The position numbers were made by a program, and so were the translations under genes. Under the pieces are notes generated by a model that saw only the letters and a list, made by a program, of their open reading frames with translations, did no database searches and was not told where the DNA came from. From Ceratorhiza oryzae-sativae (lineage: Eukaryota; Basidiomycota; Agaricomycetes; Cantharellales; Ceratobasidiaceae), in NCBI GenBank assembly GCA_030998015.1, contig JARWMV010000238.1:1488001-1552000 (forward strand): 64,000 nucleotides of DNA. Reading direction: 5' to 3'. Each line of letters opens with the position of its first letter. Positions within the stretch are counted from its first letter, which is position 1. Below are positions 48,109-59,722 of the stretch, piece after piece.

Positions 48109-49061
48109 CGGCTCATCGAGAACGAGCTTAGGGCTTGGCGACTGGTCAGCCCACATCCTAATATCGCGTCATTCATTGGGATAGCCCCTGCGAATGAATA
48201 TAATTCTCGTTACATGCCCACAGGCACTGTATCAGATTACTGTGTCAATGGAAACTTGAGCGAGGTTTGTAGCTTTGCTTTTCATGTAGTCCATTGATGA
48301 ACCTCCTCCGGATAGTTCTTGAGAAAGATTGACCCAGACCGAAACGATTGGCGTAGAAGGCTCAAGCTGGTATAAATCACCTGATTAACAAATAATTGCA
48401 CTTCCCCATATCTTCACAAAGCTTTTAGGTGTTGCTCGGGGGATGGACCATATTCATAACCAGTCGATCGTTCATGGGGATCTCAAGGCCGTATGTGACC
48501 CATGTTTATCAAGTGAGCTTATCGTAAAACATTTATGTAGGCCAATGTCCTCGTTGATGTCAATGGGATGATACCAAAAATATGTGATTTTGGATCATCG
48601 ATCATCAATTGCTCATGCTATGATGGCCCAAGGGATCAAGAAGGAACAACCCCGTGGGATAGCCCAGAGCTAATAGAAGAAGACAACGTTAGGACGACTG
48701 AATCAGATGTTTGGGCGTTTGGCTGCGTTGCACTCGAAGTAATGTTCTATGAAAGCCGTCCTTTTATGGTCTTTAATATTTGTGATAGATACAAATGGGC
48801 ACAATGCCCTGGGATCGAGACGGAAATATCCAAAGGGCAATGACCCTACAGCTTAGAGGCGGATATCCCGCAAAGGAAGAGTGGCTCGGCCTTGGTGAAA
48901 ACCCCGCGTTACGTGCAGTCTGGAAACTCATGAAGGAGTGCTGGGAAGAGGATCCCTCTGATCGACCTGCACCAACAGAAATCGTGACAATGCTAGAGGG
49001 ATTGGCAGATAACACCTGTGATCAACCTCGTTCAGGCGATTCAAAATACATCTTGAGCTAG
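48109..49061 (+). CDS. Protein kinase gene, part downstream of the retrotransposon
   Basis: Continues the exon at 41236-41277: acceptor CCCAG ends at 48108 and the next exon reads RLIENELRAWRLVSPHPNIASFIGIAP. Further exons give FLRKIDPDRNDWRRRLKL, ARGMDHIHNQSIVHGDLKA (catalytic loop with Asp and Lys), NVLVDVNGMIPKICDFGSS (intact DFG), PWDSPELIEED, TESDVWAFGCVALEVMFYE and WKLMKECWEEDPSDRPAPTEIV, stop 49059-49061. This is a tyrosine-kinase-like fungal protein kinase with the catalytic residues kept. Two joins (about 48430 and 48760-48800) do not keep frame with the simplest splice sites, so small indels or other splice sites must be assumed. Confidence 0.7.
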
Positions 49062-50810
49062 GCTGGCTACTCTACCATCGATGTTTCTTTCTGGCCATAT
49101 TTCTCCTGTAGAAGCCATATGAATCAAGGGAAAACTCATGAAGCAATGAATTTTTCAATATAAGCTAAGCAAGAGGCGCTACCGACTGTATCATTTGATT
49201 CAGGCCAGACTGACCAACAACAATCCGAACAATACCGGAGGAGCATTACGAGTGTATAATTTACGATTTATTTTATTTTAACCACAGTTCTGATAATATA
49301 AAGAATCCATTTGAATCTTGGCCCATCGTTTTTTACCAGACAAGGCGACTGATGAGGGGCCAAGCAAGAACAAGCAAAGTGAAGCCTTCATGCCAGCTCT
49401 TGTCATCCAGCCGTGGCTAGCTGTCTAATCACCCATCCGTGTGGCCTTGGACACATCTTGAGTCCCCCATTCTACCACGTCCCAACCGCTTCAAGAGCTC
49501 AAGCGTGCACCAATACTATTCCAATCTATCCACCCGATATCCTAAACGGATAGCTTGCAATATCTAAACACACAGCTTAGCAAGACTAAACTATCCTAAA
49601 GGTGAAGCGATTACAAAATGGCTTAGCTTTAGATCTTGGCGGAAGCTATCCAATGCCTCGGGTCATCATTCGGCACAGGCTGAGCATAACATGCCTGTGC
49701 CGACAAACCAAAATCACGATATATCGTATTCCAGGCATCGGATGCGAAGAAACCCTACTTAGACCCTGTTAGAGAAGCTCATGGAGGATGTCAAGCAAAT
49801 GACTCGACTAGAATTCTGCAGGGCTGACACGGCGCCTCAGCCTCGCATCCGTGCGCTTCCTTGACAAAATACGCCCGCACATTCAACTTTCATAACTCTT
49901 CTAGTTTTATTTAGGTGAATAATTATTCTATAGGCCAACGCATCGCGTTTCCTTAAACCTGGGACATGCTATTTTTTCGGAGCAGGTGAATGGGTTCATT
50001 TCAAGGTCACCTATGCAATTTAATTTGCTTCTTTTCTGCCAAAAATTGGCCAGGTGGCATGGAGCTCGCCGTGATCTGCTTTTCCTTGTGGAGCCTCAGC
50101 GCCGATAGCAATTCTGTGCGTCACGTTTGGGTGCATTTTTGTATACCTGACCCTTATTTGGTGCCACTGCCAAAAACCAGAGCGACTCTGTCGCACAGAG
50201 TGTGGTGGCTCCTGCAAGCGTGGTGGGGAAAATACATATATCTAGTCGTCGGATATGCGCAAGTCGTTAGTTTGTTTATACGTATGCTCGGTGTGCAACA
50301 AAAATAAAATTTTGAAAATCGGTTGAAACCAGTCGTAATTTACCAAGTCTAGGCTGTGATGTAATCACCACCCGAGGGCAGACCCGAGGCTGCGAAAGAA
50401 ACACGTCTCACAAATCATAGTTGCCTAGACCCACCTGTGGTTGGTGTATTTTAATTTCAAACCTGTCGATCCGGAATGACGTGCGCAAGAACCTTGCCGA
50501 CAAAGATAGCGCGATTTCCACATGAGGTATTGATGACCCCTCACAAACCCATGTTGGGCTGAGATTCAATCGAGTCCCTGCACTCCATCCGGGGGCTTCC
50601 CCATATCGAAAATGTCAAAATTAGTGGCCTTTCAAAACCAATGGCTTCAAATCAGGAGTTTGGACTGTACTTGGAATCAAAGGTCTTCAGGAAGACCCAC
50701 ATACATTCTGCCATTTCCTGGTGTTCTTTGATGTGTAGAGTCAATTCAGGCGGAGCAAAGAAAGACCAATTGATTTCTGGTATTGACCGCACGTTTGGTA
50801 GCTCATGGGG
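49062..50810. other. Intergenic spacer
   Basis: About 1.7 kb in which no gene can be supported; short frames such as 49990-50307 lack any recognisable feature. Confidence 0.5.
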
Positions 50811-50818
50811 TATATAAT
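50811..50818 (+). promoter_or_regulatory. TATA box candidate
   Basis: TATATAAT-like sequence (TATATAATAT) 109-116 bases before the ATG of the secreted protein gene at 50927. Confidence 0.45.
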
Positions 50819-50926
50819 ATGGCCTACATCTTTATCCAAGCCCCATCGTCTTGCGTTCACCCCCAGCTACATTCATTATATTTCAGCCCCATCACACTCG
50901 TTCGTCAAGCGTACAATCCTCACGCC

Positions 50927-51685
50927 ATGCATTCATTCAGCCGACTTGCTACCTTCCTATTATTCGTTCTCTCCATGGGTTTCCTTGTCTCAGCGTTACC
51001 CGCTACCGCGCAGAATGCCCCGACAAACGCTCGTCATAAGCGCTTCAGCAGTCCTAGCCGTACCGTACATGCGCTGGCCAGTATATGTGCGCAATTGGAA
51101 GTTGACCTTCATCGCAAGGTTGAGACACTTGGTAAGCTCTGGTATCAATCCGAAGGAAAATAGTAACCGTTCTTGATATGCTAGCAACTGCCAATGCAAT
51201 TACCGATGTCGGTGTCGCAGTCGAGGCAGTGGTTGGCACTGTGGAAGCGTCGGCGATAGCTATTGTCGATCTCGGCACCATTGCTGAGATCGATCCAGCG
51301 ATCAAGGCCGAAATCGTTGCTAATATCGCTGGTGTTATAAGTGTGCGTGTAGACTCGAGTTTCTCCTTCAGAATTCTATACTTACCTCATTTAATCGTAG
51401 CTCATCGTCAACGCTTGCGTATCGGTGTCCCTCAAATTTGGCTGTACTGCTCTCCTTGATCTACTATCCAAAATCGATGTCTGCCTCAAACATTTACTTG
51501 TTAACCTTGGTTATTGTGTGGGAGGGATTATAGACTCAGTGCTAGTATCGTGAGTACATATTAGTTGACCTATCGCAAATCCTATATTTACGTGTTTTCT
51601 TGGCAGTCTCCGAGTTGAGATTCAAGTTTTCATCAAGAGTCACCTTCACCTCTTGGCTGCAGTTCTCGGGGTCGCCAATGCTTAG
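50927..51685 (+). CDS. Small secreted hydrophobic protein, unknown function
   Basis: A complete four-exon gene (50927-51131, 51185-51342, 51401-51549, 51607-51685), 196 residues, with consensus splice sites. The N-terminus MHSFSRLATFLLFVLSMGFL is a signal peptide, probably cut near SALPATA. The mature part has only a few Cys (for example NACVSVSLKFGCTALL, IDVCLKHL, LGYCVGGI) and long Ala/Val/Ile-rich stretches (AITDVGVAVEAVVGTVEASA, IVANIAGVIS), suggesting amphipathic or membrane-active helices. No known family is recognised. Secreted small proteins of this type in plant-associated fungi are often listed as effector candidates; that is only a possibility here. Confidence 0.75.
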
Positions 51686-52670
51686 TGCTCTCCAATTTGG
51701 AAATAATATACCGGCCATTTCTTTCGATAAATTAGCATCTATTATATTTAGATACCCTTTCAATGTAATTCTTTCTCCCAATCGGTGGTTCGCACGAGAC
51801 TTGTAGCAAATCGAACTCTGTTATAAATCCGCGCTTATGCAAATTGTCCATGAGTCCCAAGGGCGTTTATTAAGTAGCATTTTGTCTCTTGTCTATACAC
51901 TGGGAGAATGAAAAGTCTTGGTCAAACGAGCTCATTGTATCCACCACCCCTCCTACTGACTATTACACAAATAGTGGCCAAGCAGGCGTATATAAAGTCA
52001 ACTTGGTACTAATGAGTGTCACGAAACTCCCAGCCCCATCCAGGCTTTCTCTCGGCAAGTGTAGGTCGTTTCTCAAAGCACGCTAGTGATCCCCTTTATG
52101 AAAAAGTCAATTTGGGCCTCGCGTGGGTTTGTGTTCTTTGCAGATCCTATTTGGGGTTTTAGCGTTCACTCATTTCATCGTACATGGCTCATCGGTGCCC
52201 AGCCTGCGGAAAATGGATGCCTTACGAACTACCCAATGAATATGTTTGTCACGGCCCCCATAAGAAGAGCTCCGGATCGAATAGTGAATTCCATGGTCCC
52301 CGGGGAAGCCATCTTGGCGCTGGTAGACCCTCATCAAGGCTGACCTCCACGGCAGCAGGAGGCTCGCGCTAGTGGTATTTAATAGAAAAATGAAACACGC
52401 AAACAGTTCTGAGTGTTCGATCCAGTTGCCTCTCACCGTTATCCACGCCCTGTCCGTGCTACTGTCCCGATGCTACGGCAATGCATACATCTAGCCAACA
52501 GAATCACAGCCGTGGTTGGCTTCTCATCCTGAGATGACCGACTGTAATTCCTTTGTGTGTAATACATATGATATCGCTTTCCTACCCAAAATCCACGCCG
52601 AGGGGCGAACATCGTCTACATTGTGGCGAAACGGTCTGCCACCCAGCATCATCAACAAACCAACACAACA
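51686..52670. other. Intergenic spacer
   Basis: About 1 kb between convergent genes; nothing coding seen. Confidence 0.5.
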
Positions 52671-53870
52671 TCAAAGTACGGTCACACTCCAGACCATGCT
52701 CCGGCACTCCCCGGCAAGCGGCCCATGGCACATAATAGGGCTCTTAGCTTCCTGCAGTCGATCTTCCAGCGTGGCGACGACTCGGATAGCTGTGCTCCCG
52801 AATAGCTCTTTCCACAACGTCGCCCAGCTTTCTGGAGAGTGGCAAAACATTTTGCGGTTGGCGCCCCCGATATTATCGTATATTCCCGGTTCGGGTCCTC
52901 CGACGTGAGATCCAAAGACGGTTGCGCCGAAACGCCATTCAAAAGAGCTACGCATCGTTCGGCAATCTTTCGTTGGTCCTCTATCGTTATATGATTCAGC
53001 ACAGGGAATACCATGAAATGGGTCAATGGTGTTTACCCTCTGAGAATAGATGGAAGAACGCAGAGGCGTGAATAATGGCTACTTGTCCCAGCAAGTCAGT
53101 CAGATTTTTGAGCTGCAACAGGTCTGGTCTGGTCTCGTGTTTGCTTGCGCTGACGTCCAAGAATTCTTGAGAAAGAAAGTCGCCTTGAAGAAACGGCACT
53201 GGCCAAGTTGCCGGATCGTCCTTGAATAGCTTGAACCCAAGGTCCCAGAAATCTGCAAACATGTGGGATCAGAGTACAACGGATAGAAAAATGATTTACC
53301 TCGACGCAGGTCGGTCGCGACAATATTCTTGATAGGGTATCCATCTAGAGCAGCCTTTCGAGCGTCGTTGCCGACTATACACTAGGATTTTTAGAAGCGG
53401 AGAGCAGTTGATGTTCGGGGAAGACTCACAGCAACACGCCAATTCAAGAAATATGGCGTCCGGGTGCGTGCGTCCATACTCTAGTACATCCGCATAGATG
53501 GGATAGCGCAACACCTTCAACCTAGTCCAAGTTGAATGTCATGTAACGTGGCCTAGATCTTACCTACTTGGTAAACATGAATCCGCGAATACAGGGGTAA
53601 GGGAATATCTGCGACGATCCTCAAGTTCAGCGCCGGATCAAACACATGCAACGTTCGCACACTGTATGCTTCAGCCTGGATCGCGAGGATGTGCTGTTTG
53701 AGTTCGGCGTCGTCTGGTATGCCGTGGTCGTTTGATAGAACTCTCGTTCATCCGGTTTGAGCGAGTATCCCGATTCGTCAGCGGAACACGACTTAGATGC
53801 TCGAGGGACGCAGCGTCGCCGACAACAACCATCACAAGAGCGACTCTGTGGTGGACGAGAACAACTGGGT
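52671..53870 (-). CDS. LaeA-like SAM-dependent methyltransferase, copy 2, frame-broken
   Basis: Paralogue of 28592-29758. Blocks in order: DESGYSLKPDEREFYQT, DDAELKQHILAIQAEAYSVRTL, FPYPCIRGFMFTK, HPDAIFLELACC, NIVATDLR, FWDLGFKLFKDDPATWPVPFLQGDFL, GQVAIIHASAFFHLFSEG, ATVFGSHVGGPEPG, MFCHSPESWATLWKELF and MVWSVTVL, stop 52671. The frame breaks at 53718-53726, where ACGGCA stands for the ACGGGC that copy 1 has at the same place, so one G is missing. The start is not certain because the region before DESGYSL does not resemble copy 1. Substrate unknown. Confidence 0.75.
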
Positions 53871-53962
53871 TCTGTTTGCATACATCATATGGTACATCAT
53901 GCGACTGGAGCGCGATACGCACAGACCAGGCTGCGAAGCGCATTATAAATAGAAAATTACAG

Positions 53963-55599
53963 TCACATGACCATCACCGGCTGGACTGGTCCGGGCGCAC
54001 CAGGCGCAATCTCATATATGCGCACACCACCGCATCTTGCCCTCGCAAATTTCTCGAGATCAAATTTGCAATAGTTGTCGCAGAGCTCGAGCCACATGTG
54101 TGTGAGCTTGCGTGCCATACGTGGGAACGAGAGCGCTTGGATGACCGCCGACGTCACGCTGCATCCCCCCAGCATGAGCCGTTCGAGCTCTGGCATCCGA
54201 CTAATGATCTCGCAAAAGATCTCGGCGGGGTATGCGCCGCCTTGAATAGTAAAGTTTCGTACACGACGGAGCGAGACGGCGGGCTGCTTCTCCGGACAAG
54301 GCGTGGCGTTGGCGTCAGTGTGGGGAAATAGGGCTGGAGAACCTCGCATTGATCCTCTGCGTCAAACTCCAGCTCGAGTGTCTCCAAGTTTGGCATAGAG
54401 ACGTGGGAAAGGAGAACAGGGATCAAAGCGGAATCGACGAGGCGTAGATTAAGGTATTTGAGTTTCGGGAGATTGATCACATCATGGCTAAATTCTTCAT
54501 CCAGGATTTGGAACTCGCATTGATCGAGACGAGTTCTTCGAGGGTCGAGCTATTCCGAGCGAGAGAATCAATAAGCTGCTCCCAAATGATCGCGGTCTCG
54601 TCGGTACACATCGCAGTCAAGGAAAGTGTCGTGAGGTGGGAAAAACCGAGATCGTGCCAGGGAAATGAAACCGCCCGGAGCTTGAGGACCTGCATATTTT
54701 CGCCACTACCGCACGCAACGGCTCCGAACGAGGTATAAATATCCTGAGAAAGACTGGAAGCAAAAGACTGCATGCCGGAGCAAGGATCGTAGGGCAAACC
54801 AATCTCGAGAGCTTGGAGGTTTGGAATAACTCCGCATAGCTCCGCCAACGCAACCTCGACACATTCGTGGTCGGGGAGCACGAGGTTGAGGGATGTTATA
54901 CGCGGAAAATGCGGCTCGAGAATGCGCATCAAGGCTGACACGTCTCGAGGGAAAGTGATGGACTGAGCGGAAAGTGGGTCCAAGATAAACTCGATGCCGC
55001 ACTGCTCGCTACGAAGCAGAATTTCGGAGAGGCCAGCACCGTACGAGCATAGCCGAACTACGCTCCAAAGTGTGGGGGTTTGCAAGACGACGCTGCGCCA
55101 GCGCGAGCAGATCCACGAAGCAACCAACGCCAAACTAGGCCCTTCATTTGTGTCGTCATCGTATGAGAGGATACGAATGAATATCTCCTTTGGCAAGTCG
55201 TTGATAGTCAAGCTAAATGGCGAGGGGGATTAGTGCCTGGGCTTGTTGGATGGCTAAAATATACCTTGGGCGGTTTTCAGGAAGGCGGATGCTCTGAACT
55301 TCCTTAATTGGAACACTAGGCACAGGAAGTTTGGCCTCATCAGCGAGTTCGGTGGGCTCGTTACTTCGTATTCTAATTGACTGCTCTTCGAACACTCTGG
55401 TCTTTGGGTGAGTAAACAGCTCCTCGACTATGAAAATAACCCACAAAGCCAAGGACGTAGTCTCGGGCTGCTCCCTGCACGGGTGCGTAGGCTGGACCCT
55501 CTCCAACACGACCTGTTGTTGCCCCAATGGTTTTACCCCTCGCAACCGGAGAAGCCAACGCTTTAGGCGCTTCGCTTGAAGTGAGGCGAGACGGGGCAT
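53963..55599 (-). CDS. F-box protein with leucine-rich tail, two frame breaks
   Basis: F-box proteins bind Skp1 and bring targets to SCF ubiquitin ligases. Exon 1 probably starts at 55599 (MPRLASLQAKRLKRW) and ends IRLPENRP; a 52-nt intron (55213-55264, GTATAT...TTTAG) joins it to LTINDLPKEIFIRILSY, the F-box, with VASWICSRWRSVVLQTPTLW completing it. Leucine-rich stretches follow (FPRITSLNLVLPDHECVEVAL, IPNLQALEIGLPYD, FSHLTTLSLTAM, LPKLKYLNLRLV, MPELERLMLGGC). The frame is lost near 54522-54533 and near 54298-54315, each explained by one missing base. The end is PGPVQPVMVM with the stop at 53963-53965. Exon 1 alone is the least certain part. Confidence 0.72.
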
Positions 55600-56092
55600 T
55601 GACGTCGAAGACTCGGGGAAGAACGATGATGCGGGTCGAAGAAAGATCGTCGAGGACGAGACGATATAAGAGCAGCAGGATAGGGGTAGTGATGCTGGTG
55701 ACGATGCAGTTTACTCGCAGAGAGGCACAGATGAGGTATCTGGCACGTGGGGCATCGGATTTGTCAGAGCGGCCATTCCCGATGATCACGGAAGCGGCTT
55801 AGGATGCCTCTTGACGAGCAGGCGGGCTGATTATCTCCATAAATGTAAGACAGAAGCACCGGAAGTAACAATCAACGCAAGTCGGATAGGCATATGAATG
55901 CTTGGGCTAACCAAGTACGATGCCGCCTCGCTGAGCCTCATGCTTTCGCACGCCCAAATTGAAATCCAAGCATGGGAATTCATATCGACTGGGATGAGAC
56001 TTTCGTGTCAACAACCACCACAACGGTGTCGGGCCAAGGAAACGGACAGCACATACACAACGATAAGACTACATACTTGGATGCCAGAACAA
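55600..56092. other. Intergenic, F-box promoter / zinc-finger 3' flank
   Basis: No separate gene. A minus-strand frame at 55373-55789 includes a hydrophobic stretch (CIVTSITTPILLLLYRLVL) but overlaps exon 1 of the F-box gene in another frame and is not called. Confidence 0.4.
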
Positions 56093-57138
56093 TCAACCCA
56101 GCGCCCCTGGCTTCCCGTTAAATGTCTTTCCGTGACTCCTGAGACTAGTTGTGCTAGCTGTAACGTTGCTGAGGCCCCCACGTGCAGCGCCTGGCCGAAC
56201 AAATCCAGCCCGCTTCGCGCCTCTGCCAAAGCGCACGCTTGTGGGAACGAGGCTGAGAGTCTTCATAGATGCAGCCAGGTCATCCAGGCCATCAGGCTGC
56301 TGAGGCGGTGGGTTGGTGGGACTATGTGCAACTTTGTGAGTAGAACTCTGCTCTGCAGCCGTCTGTGGTCCCGCATCAGCATCATGGATCGGGCGATCTG
56401 AACGGTCTAGCTCGCTATCGTCCAACCCGTCATCTCTATCGTTCTCGGCCACGTCGGGATCCCCTGCCCGCGATTTCCACTCTTTGCGAATAAGAGTAGC
56501 CGCCTCGCCGTATCGCGCGAGCAGCTGTCCGATCCCATGCTTGGTGACCGCGAAGAAGTAGAGTTTAGGATAACCGTGAACACTGATCAAGTGCAGTCGC
56601 CTACCCTTGGGAGTGCGGAACTTTTTTGGACAGGTTTCCAAAAAGCAGGTGAACTAGGGCGCCAGTATTAGTACGCGCTCCTTCGCCACAAACGAAGACC
56701 ACACACAATTCTCTCTCCCCGTTCATTTTTCAGCGCTGCAATCTCGTCGTGATACTCCGTCTGGTGCTAAATGTCATATGTAAGTGACTGCTATGTGATC
56801 CCAAGCTAGAGTCTACTGACCAATTCCAACATCCTCGCGTCCGGAAATATTTTCGCACCCCCAGGCTCCCGGTGACAGTCGCCCTCTTGACAGACGTGGG
56901 CGTGGTACTTTGCATAGTGCGCTTCTAGTTCCCGGAGAGAGCCGAGCACCGTGGGATGACGAGGGGGCGCGCAAAAAGGGGGGAGGGAACAAACCAGAGA
57001 CTGGTCTGGGGTATCCAGGGAAGCTCGAGGTAGTTTAGATTTGCCATCAAGATGCTCGTTCAAGTCTTCAGATGAATCGACAGGTTCGAGTTCTCCAGCG
57101 GAGGAAGCAGAGTTCTGTCTGCGGCGCTTGCTCGACAT
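56093..57138 (-). CDS. C2H2 zinc-finger protein, ZNF511-like
   Basis: Start at 57138 (MSSKRRRQNSASSAGELEPVD). Exon 1 holds LVCSLPPFCAPPRHPTVLGS, LRELEAHYAKYHAHVCQE and ARMLEL; exon 2 gives HQTEYHDEIAALKNE; exon 3 ETCPKKFRTPKGRRLHLISVHGYP and FFAVTKHGIGQLLARYGEAA. The spacing of C-x-H pairs (HYAKYH, HQTEYHD, CPKKF...HLISVH) matches the ZNF511 family of three spaced zinc fingers, present from fungi to animals with poorly known role. The C-terminal half is polar and low in complexity (DDGLDDSELDRSDRP). Stop at 56093. Confidence 0.82.
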
Positions 57139-57552
57139 GTGGTGGTTAGCGATAGGAGCAGTAACGTGCGGGTTGAGTGTGCGGATGTTTGGCGGTTCGT
57201 GACTTAACAATATGGATGTCATTATTGATAGACTACGTGTGGTCCACGAGCGAGTGTGCGCGATATTACAGTAGCCCCCGTATTCCTTGGGACAAACGCA
57301 CGTTGGGCAGATGAGACTGCGCAACACGTGGCGAATGATCGCCACCTGTGCTCAACTGACTAATAAATAGCGATCGATCCATTCCAAATCGTGCAGCGCT
57401 CAATTCGAATAGTCTTATGGCGTAACCTATGTCTCCGGACCCGGAACCCGGGTGACGAAGCGCGCCTTCTCCTCGTGTTCACTGGTTAACCTATAAGAGT
57501 TAGGTCTACGTGGAAGGCACCTGGCGAACCCTCGCACTTCAGCCATCCGCCG
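57139..57552. other. Divergent promoter region
   Basis: About 400 bases between the divergent starts of the zinc-finger gene and the gene at 57553. No gene seen. Confidence 0.5.
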
Positions 57553-58710
57553 ATGGTTCCTAGCAGCAAAGATTATTTTCCTCACTTGAGCCATCACGCT
57601 CCGCATATATCATACTTGGTCAATGACGGGGACGCGAATGAAAACGAGTCAGAAAATCCGTTAGCGCCGCCGCAACAAGCGGCCGAAACACCCCCCACTC
57701 TCAGTCCAAGTCAGCAACCGGAACCTGGTCAATCTATGAGAGGTTGGCTCTCTCACGGGCACCAAACAGTATCGTATATTCTCCTCCTCGATAAGTATTC
57801 TGATTACTCAAAAATAGAAACTCGATTCCAGGACCTTGGTTCCACGCCCGACTTTAGTCTCAAGCCATCCATAGTCAAGCGATATACAGACCGGGCCTGT
57901 CAGACAAGTCCCGAGCCCGAAGCTAAACCTTCTTGTTCCCCCAAACCCGAGCCTGAATGTCTGACCTTTCCGTTTGGGTCAACTATCGCCGACAACAACC
58001 TCTCTCCTAGCGTTCGACGCACAAAGGAGCTAGTTGAACTATATTTTCGTGATATAAAAGAAACGAAGCACATCCTGCTGCAATCAGCACCTCTTCCCAC
58101 ACTACCCGATGAAGTTTGGAGTGACATTTTGGCTAACCGATACGTCAACATCGAACGCATACATCTTGACTACAGTCTATCTGGATCTAGCATGGCTTCT
58201 CTATCCGAATGGCGCACAGCTTTTGATGCATATACAGCTGGTGTATGTGTTGCATTCCCTCACAGGAAGGAGGAGTTTGAGGTGTGGCTCAAAGCTGTGA
58301 CCGAGTCATTTGAGTCGTGCGACGAAGTAAACCATCCTCTTGTTATTCAAGCCGAAAAGACGCAGCGCCAAGTCATATTCGACTCTCGTTCTCGCACTCT
58401 AGGCGATCAATACTGTACGAAGGAGCTGCATTCAAGGATTAAGGGTATATTTGCAACCAAATATCCAAAAGCGACAGCGCAAGATTCGAACCAATCTCAT
58501 ATCAGTCGTAAAATTCCAACCGGTCCGAGAGCCACTGTTCATAGTACTAAACCGGCTAGAGACATTCGGAAGCCAATACCCACAGGCCCAAAAGCTATGG
58601 TGCGTGGGATCAGATGGGAGCTAGCCAGTACACGCGAGATCTTGACAAACAGTCATTTCGGCAGGGCTCCAGAAACCTGTAGCAGGTCGAATGAGCAGCA
58701 TTGCTCGTAG
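57553..58710 (+). CDS. Conserved fungal protein of unknown function, multi-copy family
   Basis: A single 385-codon open frame. The N-terminal half is polar and Pro/Ser-rich (NENESENPLAPPQQAAETPP). A compact domain lies at about residues 155-270: RRTKELVELYFRDIKETKHI, LPTLPDEVWSDILANRYVNI, IHLDYSLSG, SEWRTAFDAYTAGVCVAFPH, RKEEFEVWLKAVTE. I recall similar proteins repeated through many mushroom genomes, sometimes near recombinase-type mobile elements, but cannot confirm that here. The basic tail has two TGPRA/TGPKA repeats (KIPTGPRATV, PIPTGPKAMV). A decayed second copy lies at 62170-62830. Confidence 0.7.
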   Translation: MVPSSKDYFPHLSHHAPHISYLVNDGDANENESENPLAPPQQAAETPPTLSPSQQPEPGQSMRGWLSHGHQTVSYILLLDKYSDYSKIETRFQDLGSTPDFSLKPSIVKRYTDRACQTSPEPEAKPSCSPKPEPECLTFPFGSTIADNNLSPSVRRTKELVELYFRDIKETKHILLQSAPLPTLPDEVWSDILANRYVNIERIHLDYSLSGSSMASLSEWRTAFDAYTAGVCVAFPHRKEEFEVWLKAVTESFESCDEVNHPLVIQAEKTQRQVIFDSRSRTLGDQYCTKELHSRIKGIFATKYPKATAQDSNQSHISRKIPTGPRATVHSTKPARDIRKPIPTGPKAMVRGIRWELASTREILTNSHFGRAPETCSRSNEQHCS

Positions 58711-59722
58711 ATTACACACGCGAAATTATGCTTTATTTTACTCATCGGAGAATTACCTTAATCAAAGCTGTGGACAGCAACATGGGAGGGTCGGGAAGCA
58801 CAGAGATGGGCGAACTACACGCCGTGTGTGACTCAACGAATGTTTCGGATTGAATTGTTTGGGTGGATGAAGCCGCTCGGAGACCAGCTAGTATCGAACA
58901 GCACCTTAAAATGCTATATGCAGAATATCCCCTCGGATGTGACGTGGAAAAAGATCGTGTGTAACAGAAACGTCAAGAACCGATAGCCGATTGAGGCCTA
59001 TAACCTCCAGCCATTCTGGTCCGACAAGTCTCTGGTGTCGACCGCCTTACTCTATGGGCGTCAGAGAATCCATTTATTAGGTTGCTGGCCTATTCTTTAG
59101 GTCACTTTTGACAAAATAGGACATTCTTGGCCAAAAGAGACCACTGGGCGCTCAGCACATTGTCTATAAAATAGGTGGTCATGGACTAGGCTCCAATTAC
59201 TAGATCAACACAACTTATTACATGCTAAAACAAACCAAAAGGGACGCACTAAAAAGTAGGTGAAATGAAAACAGAGTTGCTTCTGGGGTGTCTATAGTTG
59301 CTTGTACTAGTAATTTGCGAAGCACAATGACCCTCCAAACCAGTGACTGATTGGATGACAATTCACATCGCATATAAGACAAAATTCTGGGACGCTCGTG
59401 CTTACCTTTACCCAAGGAAAGCAGCTTTAGCCGGCATGTGCATCGAGACGACTTACTTTCCATACCCCCAATATTTACTTTTAATTCTTGTTGGGATACA
59501 GCTTCGATCTCACATCCGCCTGGTGTCCGCAGCTAAATCGGGTTGTGATAGGACCTAATATCACAGGGTCTGTTTGTCTATGTATCAGGGCCCCCCTATT
59601 GAAGACCTCCTGACTGATCCCGAGTTCCATAAAGAGGCGCCGCCGTCGCCCACTCACCTTCGCCTATTCTTCCCACCAAATCAATCCATCCCTTTAAATT
59701 ATCCCGACTCTCAGTATCAGCT
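58711..59722. other. Intergenic spacer
   Basis: About 1 kb, no gene supported. Confidence 0.5.

Noticed and set aside
55373..55789. Possible small membrane protein
   Set aside because: Overlaps F-box exon 1 in another frame, and the frame of exon 1 joins over a clean 52-nt intron to the F-box, which is the better explanation.
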